Positions 21,600 through 29,206 of a stretch of 64,000 nucleotides of DNA are shown piece by piece. Source of the stretch: Breviolum minutum Mf 1.05b.01 (taxonomy: Eukaryota > Sar > Dinophyceae > Suessiales > Symbiodiniaceae); the NCBI GenBank assembly GCA_000507305.1, contig DF241180.1:1-64000 (forward strand), given 5' to 3'. Numbering within the stretch: position 1 is the first letter of the stretch; every line of letters begins with the position of its first letter. The position numbers and the translations under genes are program-made. The notes beneath the pieces are model-generated. The model saw only the letters and a list, made by a program, of their open reading frames with translations. It was not told the DNA's origin and searched no databases.

Positions 21600-22105
21600 G
21601 CAAAGGTTACCTGCAAAATGAAGATGTTGCATGCAGACCATGGAAGTTTCTATGGCTGCTAGACACCTTCAAACTCACATGTTTTTTATCGTCACGAAAA
21701 TATATCCCGGCGAAATGAAGGGTCTGTAGTACGAGCGAAATTAGTTACAGTTACTCAGTTACTGTTGTTCCTTCAAAAGGAATTACATATATAATTCTAT
21801 AGATCTATATATACAGTATATATACAGCATGCGTATTCAATCTCATTTTTTTGGGGGGCCTGAGGTAGATCAGGGCTGAAAAGGAGGGTTTGGTAAATTC
21901 TGAGATGACATTTCTGTAGGCCGTATGATATCGCGAACTAACCCACACCTAAGCTCCAAAAGACCCAAACCTTCATAGGTAGACGGGTTCACCATGAGGG
22001 AGGTCCAACTCACAACATTTTGAGTATGGTCGCCAACCCAATAAACTGAACCAGTTTTTTTTTCATGATAGAAAATGCTCCCCCCAAAACTAACAAAAAA
22101 ATACA
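21600..22105. other. Intron-like stretch
   Basis: AT-rich; a (TA)-rich palindromic patch at 21788-21832. No coding segment seen. Confidence 0.35.
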
Positions 22106-22110
22106 TTCCC

Positions 22111-22207
22111 GGTGATTCAAAGTGACCTTTTTGGGATGGTTAAGTGACCCTTTCAAGGGGTTAAGTGACCTCCAACCAGGGGATGAAAAGGGCACTTTGA
22201 ATCACCT
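22111..22207. mobile_element. TIR element, AAAGTGACC family, copy 1
   Basis: Perfect 14-bp ends GGTGATTCAAAGTG / CACTTTGAATCACC. Inside are two more direct TAAGTGACC boxes, so the sequence looks like a nested palindrome. Confidence 0.75.
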
Positions 22208-22599
22208 GGTTAAAGAAGAAAAACACATCCCATCTTTGAGGCGACGCAACTCATTCTTCCATAATCTGCCCCTCCCGATTTTTTTCGAACAACCAACCAA
22301 CCGAGCATGGCACCGTTATTTAACGGCCCAACCCGGGGTGGCTTTTGGATGTTCATAATAGCAACATACGCCGATTTGCAGAGGTTGGCTGTTGATGCAA
22401 GCAAGTGCATGAGGTTTCAAAGCATCACATACCATCTGATACACTAAAATGGCCAAAAAGAAAAAGTGGATTTCCACAAGTCACCACTGGCGGGTTCAAA
22501 AGCCCCTTCCAACAACAAGGCGGAAGGAAGTCCATGTTTATTTCTTTACCATTGAAATAGCGAATTACTTTGTTTGGATCATCTAAATGCTCATTTCAA

Positions 22600-22720
22600 T
22601 TTCAGTTGCGGTCTCCAAATGTCTCCAAAGCATCGTCAGCCATGACCCCCACATGGCTACTCTATTCAACGGTTTCCAACGGTTCCGGCGGCTATTTGCT
22701 CACTTGAGGCACAATCACAG
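22600..22720 (-). CDS. Possible exon, frame unresolved
   Basis: A GC-richer island. The minus strand offers two alternatives: HVGVMADDALETFGDRN behind an AGAGTAG acceptor with a GC donor, or RRNRWKPLNRVAMWGSWL behind an AGCAAATAG acceptor. Position fits locus 2, but neither reading is decisive. Confidence 0.25.
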
Positions 22721-23028
22721 GAGAATCGTCAATCAATTTGATCTTTCACATATTCCATTGCACACATTTGAGAACAACAACTCCTTGAATGTTCCACGCC
22801 CATCAACTTTTTCGGCATGGAATCTGAAAATGGGTTGTTCCCTTTCAGGAAAGGAAGCGGCCTTAACACAAATTCCTCAGCTACTCACCGGTCGTAACAT
22901 GACCTGAAATATCAAGACCCGAACGTAACCCAGCCATGAAATCCATGTCCAGTATCTTTTGTTTTTCGTAAATGCTATCACTCACCAAGATCACCAAGCC
23001 CTAAAATAACACAGAGCCAAGCATATTC

Positions 23029-23126
23029 TTGATGGAAGAAATCCTGCACGACCTGGGATGTATAAAACCTCGTAAATAATGGGATCAGCTCCTTATCAAC
23101 TGGTGCAGGATTGCAGCCATCAACAG
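23029..23126. mobile_element. TIR element, CTGTTGATGG family
   Basis: TTGATGGAAGAAATCCTGCAC at left and GTGCAGGATTGCAGCCATCAACAG at right. Centre carries GGGATGTATAAAACC like the copies at 36125 and 55055. Confidence 0.75.
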
Positions 23127-23376
23127 CATTCAAGGTGAAGCAGCTGATGGCCAAATGAAATATCGGCCAAGCAAAAAACTGAGGGAATCCCCAGGAGGAT
23201 ATTTCACGATAATAACGGGCTAAGGTTATGAAGGGACGATTTCAAAGATTGGCCTGAGGGATTCTGAACCACTATGATCCTTTAATAAGCCATATTTCTT
23301 TTGGGGGAGTGACATTGGGGGAGGGTTGGTGAGGTAGCCTTCGATTTTCAAAGGTCATCAAGTCACAAGAACAAAC

Positions 23377-23458
23377 GCGACTGGACACTGAAGTGAGCAA
23401 GGAAAACGCGGCAATTTCTCGCACGTCGATCCTTGGTTTCCCATGAAGAGACGTGGAC
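23377..23458 (-). CDS. Predicted 27-codon exon (locus 2)
   Basis: Acceptor CCCATTTTCAG, one leftover base, then STSLHGKPRIDVREIAAFSL and LTSVSSR, ending in phase 0 at AGTCGC|GTTTGTT. The frame is also open upstream of the acceptor (ADMMKQSSEMPIF), so the exon could start earlier. The acceptor matches the CCATTTTCAGG motif found inside GAAACTAAC-family TIR elements. Confidence 0.45.
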
Positions 23459-23550
23459 CTGAAAATGGGCATTTCCGACGATTGCTTCATCATGTCTGCA
23501 ACCACATCTCTCTCGCAGCTTTTTGTTCAATCATTTCTTCTTGACTTCAG

Positions 23551-23647
23551 TACCATTGGGAACCCACAACCTTCATTTTTAGGGGTTATAACCCATATAT
23601 TGGGGCTGTAAAACCTTCATTTTTCATGGTTTTGGGGTCCAAGGGTA
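23551..23647. repeat. Dispersed 95-bp repeat, copy 1
   Basis: From TACCATTGGGAACCCACAACC to GGTTTTGGGGTCCAAGGGTA, nearly identical to 44435-44530 (I see two differences, at the ATTGGG/ATGGG start and GGGGCTG/GGGGGTG). It contains a palindromic GGGGTTATAACCC. Confidence 0.85.
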
Positions 23648-23956
23648 ATGTATATAAACCAAAATAGCTAGCTTTCACAAAACTTTTCATTGGAACTGGC
23701 CAGTTTTAGATTGTCCATCCCGGAATTCCAGGTTTTGACATAGAAATGAAGCTCATGAACTATTTTTTAAACCAAAAAAAATGGACCCAGGATGGGTCCA
23801 AATGGGTCACTGGGTCACCAGTGTTTTTTGTGTATGTCCCAGTTAAGTGGAATATCTATATACAAACAAACACATTTTGTCACCATGAACATGCGACCGA
23901 CCATGGTCAGCAGGAAGTTTTGGTTCGAACCATCTTTTTCATTCTTTTTCCGGGTT

Positions 23957-24043
23957 CTTCAAAGTGACCTCGTTTGGACCCATAAGTGACCTTTTCGAAA
24001 CTTAAGTGACCTCCATTTGGGGAATCAAAAGGTCACTTTGAAG
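23957..24043. mobile_element. TIR element, AAAGTGACC family, copy 2
   Basis: CTTCAAAGTGACCTCG / GGTCACTTTGAAG ends with two internal TAAGTGACC boxes. Confidence 0.7.
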
Positions 24044-24079
24044 AAGCTGGTTCATAAGCAATCTGGCTGGGAAAATTGG

Positions 24080-25555
24080 GATTCCAGTTCTTCATGTCCT
24101 ATGGGAACAACAACTGAGTCATACACATGCACAGCTGCAAATCCTGAAAACCTGGCCTGGAAAACTGCTGAGGCCTGGATTATGGTGAAATTGATTTGTA
24201 TTGATGTATGCATGTAATTTTCGATATACATATATAAATATTATATATATGTGTGTGACGCTGACGCCATTCTGAAGGAGATATATTCCTACTGAAAAGG
24301 ACATTGAAACGGAGCATCCAGCATTCCAAATATGTATACTCACTTAGCCAATGGACTCTGAAGTATATAAGTTTGAACTTTATTTTTCCCTACTAAACAC
24401 CTAATCCCCAAAAATGTTTCAAGTTTAGCCATTGGCCAAGTAAGTATACTGTATTTGTATAATTGATTTTCATGGCACTTCATGCCCGAGATTTCCTGGT
24501 TTCGCAAACATGCTGGAGCATCCTGCCGGGCTCATAAGCTTGCTTCAGAACGGTCATTGAAGGATGGGAAGCTCCGAGTTGTGACTTTCCGGTGAAGGTT
24601 GCATAAATAGAAGCTGAACCCCCAAACCCATACAAAGTCTAAAGTACGGCATATTAACCTACATTTTACCATCTAAATGTCGGTAAAACATATTGCCATA
24701 CATTGATCCTATGGGAAAAAAAACATGTTGTGGCCCTCCAAAGACCCATGGTTCAGAAAAATTGAGCACAGGAGCATACTGTTGTCAACATGTTCAACAA
24801 GTTCAAGATTGAACTCCTGCATGTGCTCTTCCTTGGGGCCTACACACCATGCTTAAAGGGTTGATGTTTGTCTTGGAGTTCTGCCAATGAACTAAAGAAC
24901 TTGAGGGAGCAAGAACACACACTGAAAAAAAAATCTCTGAACAAAAAACAGGTTTTTCAAAAGCTCTGCAAAACTATCCCCAACAGAAATTAAGGGTTTA
25001 ACAAATGGTTACTAACCCCCCCAAATGGTGCCCTTCTTTGAAAGAGGTGGGTTGCTTTATGGACGTCCAGCGCTTCGTTTTCGGATCCGGCGACAATCAC
25101 CAGGTTGAGGCAGGTAGAGGTAGTTGAAATCCCAGGTTATTTACGCCCCGTTTCTTTGTTTATACGTCCATTAAAGGTGGGTATATATATATATATATAT
25201 ACAGCAGGAACTTCGAGAAGGAAGCATCAACAGAATCGCATGAACTTCGGAGCTTTTCACATCCAAGTGTTGTCTTTTTTTGGATGTCGACCATGGAGAC
25301 TTCTTTCTCTGCACCAGTGTTTGGAGCATGGAGCAACGTATCGGATACTCTCTTAGAAAGATATAGGATAAAATCATCATGCCTTTGGTTTGATATTGAA
25401 ACTTGCTAGCAAAAACCTGGGACAAACCCATACAAACTCAGGTTATGAATACTTTATGAAGCCCGTTGCGGATGCATGCTTTCCAATGGCCGCACACCCA
25501 TGGTGTCCCGGAAGCAAAAAAACGACACGACGGAAAATCACGCTTTGGACAACTT
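24080..25555. other. Gene-poor stretch
   Basis: Holds a decayed TTTACCTACAT-family palindrome (24644-24714, GTACGGCATATTAACC...TGCCATACATTGATCC) and a small CTTAGCCAATGG / CCATTGGCCAAG hairpin (24345-24450). Minus-strand fragments such as LVIVAGSENEALDVHKATH (about 25056-25112) look protein-like but have no acceptor within 90 bases. Confidence 0.3.
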
Positions 25556-25557
25556 TG

Positions 25558-25744
25558 CTGTCAATTTCCATCACCTCAGCTGATGAAAGCGTCATATGAT
25601 ATCCAACAAACCATTCCTGGAAGCTTCTAATCTTCTCCTATATAGTCGGTGGTTTGAACTCATCTGAAAAATATGCTGGTCAAATTAGATCATTTCCCCA
25701 AATTTCGGGATGAAAAATCACGACATTTGAAACCACCACCTAGT
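25558..25744. repeat. Composite repeat: unique arm plus GTGGTTGAACC palindrome, copy 2
   Basis: Same arm as 10222-10310 (CATCACCTCAGCTGATGAAAG..., then CTTCTAATCTTCTCCTATA) followed by a palindrome AGTCGGTGGTTTGAAC...TTTGAAACCACCACCTAG (25644-25744). The second copy ends about 110 bp before the LTR retrotransposon. Confidence 0.7.
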
Positions 25745-25853
25745 GACCTAGTCTTTTAAATGCATTTTTGTTGGGAAGAAAAGTCGCCGTCTCACCATGT
25801 CATACCTGTCATACCAACTGGTCTCTGAATTTCCAACCTTGAAATGGAGATAT

Positions 25854-25858
25854 TGGAG
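25854..25858. other. Target-site duplication TGGAG (left)
   Basis: Five bases TGGAG directly outside the LTR at 25859, repeated at 34054-34058 beyond the other LTR. Five base pairs is the usual size for copia-type integrases. Confidence 0.9.
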
Positions 25859-26002
25859 TGTAAAGCAACCAAGGGGGAGCGACAACAACGCAAGTTTTGA
25901 TCACACGGTAACCCTCGCAGGTCATCCTGCAGTTGTCCTTGACCCTGCAGACATCAGATACATAAAGTGGTTGAAGTGGCAAGCTGTACAATCAAATTCA
26001 CA
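25859..26002 (-). repeat. 3' LTR (144 bp)
   Basis: Identical by eye to 33910-34053. On the minus strand it runs TGTGAATTTGATTG... to ...TTGGTTGCTTTACA. It is very short for a copia LTR and contains no obvious TATA box or AATAAA signal. Confidence 0.97.
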
Positions 26003-26023
26003 CCGGCCATACTTTATGGCGCT

Positions 26024-29000
26024 TCAACCACGGAACTGAAGAAACAACAAATCAAATTCTGCTTTTTGTTGTTGATGGCCCTTCATGTTTAGGGTCCAAA
26101 AACCTTTGTCAGCCACAGCACGGAGGAATCCTCCTTTCATTCGTTTGGTTAAACTGTCACACAGCATGTTGGATCCTTCTACCCAACGGACATGACCACC
26201 GCTTTTCTTCATGTCATCTTTTAAGATGGCTATATCTATTGCCGTACGTTTATCGGTGGTTTGCGTGTATGTGCACACCAGCTTGTTCAAACAATCAAAA
26301 AGGCTCTTGGAATCGGTAACGGCCACATAGGGGATTGACATCAATTGGTTTTCCCAAGCTTCTTGGGTGAGGTTGTGTCCCATAATTTCTAATAAAAGAA
26401 AACGAAACCAGTGCACATTCCCTACGGCGTTGATCATACTTTGGCACTCAGCAGAAAGTGTATTTACAGTTTTCCGCTTGAGGCGGGTCGACTTCCAACT
26501 GGCTAAAGAAATCATTTGTGGTTCTTCTTTCTCTTCTAAACGTTGATCATAAAACATCGTGATCAGGCCACCTTGGCTGCTCGTATTGAGCATCTTCAGA
26601 AAGAGCTCATTGATGTTCTCATGAGGTAGAGTTTGGCCAGCAGGTTGTTTGGCAAAATAGGTTTTGCCTTTCCATTGTCCACCAGCCACAGCCTTCATAT
26701 CGGCTGCTTGAGTCCATTGATCTTTCAAAGGTTCTCCACATTCGAAAATGGTCTCGCGATGTTCTTTTAGGAGGTGAAGGTCAGGACCATCCAAGGTAGA
26801 TCCTGGATGGAACAGTACTCGGCGAGGCTGAAGGTGATGTCGAACCCAATGGCTGGAGGTCTCTTCCCAATAGTCAGGAGAGTCTTCTTCCAAAGCAGAC
26901 TCTTGCTTAGCGTTACCCCAACTGGCGTCACTGATGACACCAACTCGAAGGTTTTGAGGTGATATAGGCATAAAGCGGATTCCGCTTTGAGAAAACTTCT
27001 TGGCATCATTGATCAGTAGGTTTGCTTCTACCAAGTCCTGAATCCTGGGATGCGGCATCGACTGTTGTAGTAGTGCGACACGTCCAGATAGCTCGGGTCG
27101 TGTCTCTTTTGACAGCCATGACAATGCGCCCAGGGCTGTACGAAGTAGTGATACCTCCTTTTCATCACACATCGTATAACGATGTTTCTTCCGTTCCTTG
27201 TCAATCTCGATCTTGTTGATGGAATCGGCATAGTTGGGTTGCCAGACAAAGATACTACCATCGGGATCTTTTCGAAACATTTTGCCAGTGAACTTCCCTT
27301 CGTCAAACTGAAACTTGCCCAGCTTGTAGCGCTTCTTGATCTCTTCCATTTTCTCCTGATGTAGTTCGTCTCCTCCGTGTATCATGTCATCAGTTGCTAA
27401 TCCAATGATTCCACGAAGTTGGAGGGATCCCTTGTTGGATGAATGTAGCATGAAGATACAGGGGTCAGCTATTGACTGGGTGTATCCCAGATCTTCCACC
27501 AAGACTCGTCGAATGTGACTGAACCAAGCGAAAGGTCCATCGGTCAGTCCATAGCACGTCTTCAGGAGTTTGATAAGTTGGCCAGGTACCATACCTGGGA
27601 CGCCTTCTCGAGGTTGTTCAGCAAAGATGGTCCTCTGGATTGCATCTCCGCATTGGAACGCTTGGGTAAAGTCCAAGAAGCCCAATCGCCATTGGAAGGT
27701 TGCAATGATCTGTGCCACCATAGTGACACCTTCTCGAGTTACCTGGGGCGTTGTAGAATCCAGGTATTCCGCTCCATCTTCAGAGAAACCTTTCATCACA
27801 TGGCGACTCTTAGCTTTACAAGGTTCCAAGGAGTCCCAATCTAGGAGTAAACCTTCGTTCTTGGCCGGCTCGATGTCCATTGGTTCCAGCGGTTTAGCGG
27901 TGTTGACATAGCGGGATTCCATAATTTTCTCTGGCTGATCTTTTCTGATCTTGGCCGAATCCTGCAACGAAAGTGGGATGTAGGCACCAGTCTTGATGTT
28001 GTTATTCACTTCCTTCTCCATGGCCTTTCGAAAGCATTCTTGGTTTTTCCTGCTTAAGGCTTGGATTTGAACTTCCTTCCGCTGTCGGGCATTGATCAGA
28101 TTGTTGACCTTGAGCATGTAGATTTCAAGGTACTCCATTCTTGACCTCTTTGATGCTGGTTCAATGTTCTCTTCAAGATCTCCTCCTTCGGGGTAGTCTC
28201 TCTTGATGCCAGATGGGTTCTCTGAGTCCTCTTCCATCTCGGCAAGTTGGTCTGGTTCTGGGACTCCAATTCCTTCACGGGCAAAAAGATCTCCTACTTC
28301 GGCTCGGATTTCTTCGATGTCATCTTCTTCTTCTCTAACTCTAGTCTTTGCTCTGAGTCTTCTTTCCACAGGTGGTAGAGGACCCTGCCAGGCGTCTTCT
28401 TCAGGTTGATCTTGATCAGGTATTACTTCTCGATCAGCTTGGATGTCATCAGGTAGTGGATCTTGCGATAGGTCCAAAAATCCTCTCTTAGGTTCTTTTT
28501 CGAAGGTCTGTCTGGTGTCCACCAGGGCATCAATCCATCCTGATAGTGTGGTCATCTCGTCCTCCGAAGCTCTCCTCAATCTCTCCGGAGACGCCTTGAC
28601 CAAAGTACCTTGGTAAGATACCCAAACGGTGGTTGGTGGTGACGTCATCACGACCTTTGCTGGTCCATGCCAATAGGCTGGAGCTGGCTTCCGTGTGGGC
28701 CCCATTCCAATCCTCCAAAAATAAACAGTTTCACCAATTTCATAGTTTTGGAAGGGTCGAGGGCCGGACTCGATTGCACGTCTTAATGCCAAAGAGCAGT
28801 CAGCTTCATGAAATGCTATGCTAGCAGCCTTCCTCATCCTCATAGCTCTTTCCACACCTCCATCTCCAAGTCGGATGTGTTCAGCAAAGCTCCGGTTGGC
28901 TGCGTCTCCACATAGAAGTCCTCCTGGGATCTTAGGGGTGTATCCAATCACTCGTTGGATTGGGCTGAAGCCATTCTGCATGAGTAGCCGGTTCTTTTGC

Positions 29001-29206
29001 ATGGCTACAATATCGACAAGTTCACACCATTCTTGATGATTCTGACAGTCATAGGTCTCCATCGCCTTGGATAGCATTAGTTTGAAGGGTTTTCCCTGCT
29101 CTCTCCGTGATTCCTCTTTGGTATGGAGACTCGACGGAGCTGGGATCCACGAAGGATCCATCCGCTTCAGCACGTAGAGCAAAGCATCCTTCAAATTCAC
29201 GTCCAA
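26024..29206 (-). CDS. Copia polyprotein, third part: integrase C-terminus, reverse transcriptase, RNase H
   Basis: A 1,060-codon frame. True continuity with the upstream frame begins near residue 38 (about 29090); the first ATG is not a natural start. Residues about 40-200 are the integrase C-terminal part, 240-360 an acidic linker ending in a basic KRSR patch, 400-740 the reverse transcriptase with its first catalytic Asp in LDFTQAF (D512) and an ATDD box (D606-D607) in place of the usual YVDD. RNase H has a full acidic set: D760 (VISDASWG), E920 (LSAECQSM), D965 (VTDSKSLFD) and D1017 (LCDSLTK). The D760-E920 spacing is 160 residues, well over the usual few dozen, because of an insertion at about 765-895. 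The frame ends at a normal stop 22 bases before the LTR. RT and RNase H look intact. Confidence 0.93.
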   Translation of the reverse strand: MDVNLKDALLYVLKRMDPSWIPAPSSLHTKEESRREQGKPFKLMLSKAMETYDCQNHQEWCELVDIVAMQKNRLLMQNGFSPIQRVIGYTPKIPGGLLCGDAANRSFAEHIRLGDGGVERAMRMRKAASIAFHEADCSLALRRAIESGPRPFQNYEIGETVYFWRIGMGPTRKPAPAYWHGPAKVVMTSPPTTVWVSYQGTLVKASPERLRRASEDEMTTLSGWIDALVDTRQTFEKEPKRGFLDLSQDPLPDDIQADREVIPDQDQPEEDAWQGPLPPVERRLRAKTRVREEEDDIEEIRAEVGDLFAREGIGVPEPDQLAEMEEDSENPSGIKRDYPEGGDLEENIEPASKRSRMEYLEIYMLKVNNLINARQRKEVQIQALSRKNQECFRKAMEKEVNNNIKTGAYIPLSLQDSAKIRKDQPEKIMESRYVNTAKPLEPMDIEPAKNEGLLLDWDSLEPCKAKSRHVMKGFSEDGAEYLDSTTPQVTREGVTMVAQIIATFQWRLGFLDFTQAFQCGDAIQRTIFAEQPREGVPGMVPGQLIKLLKTCYGLTDGPFAWFSHIRRVLVEDLGYTQSIADPCIFMLHSSNKGSLQLRGIIGLATDDMIHGGDELHQEKMEEIKKRYKLGKFQFDEGKFTGKMFRKDPDGSIFVWQPNYADSINKIEIDKERKKHRYTMCDEKEVSLLRTALGALSWLSKETRPELSGRVALLQQSMPHPRIQDLVEANLLINDAKKFSQSGIRFMPISPQNLRVGVISDASWGNAKQESALEEDSPDYWEETSSHWVRHHLQPRRVLFHPGSTLDGPDLHLLKEHRETIFECGEPLKDQWTQAADMKAVAGGQWKGKTYFAKQPAGQTLPHENINELFLKMLNTSSQGGLITMFYDQRLEEKEEPQMISLASWKSTRLKRKTVNTLSAECQSMINAVGNVHWFRFLLLEIMGHNLTQEAWENQLMSIPYVAVTDSKSLFDCLNKLVCTYTQTTDKRTAIDIAILKDDMKKSGGHVRWVEGSNMLCDSLTKRMKGGFLRAVADKGFWTLNMKGHQQQKAEFDLLFLQFRG

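Noticed and set aside
27570-27911. Plus-strand frames of 100-150 codons within 26-34 kb
   Set aside because: Antisense shadows of the retrotransposon polyprotein.
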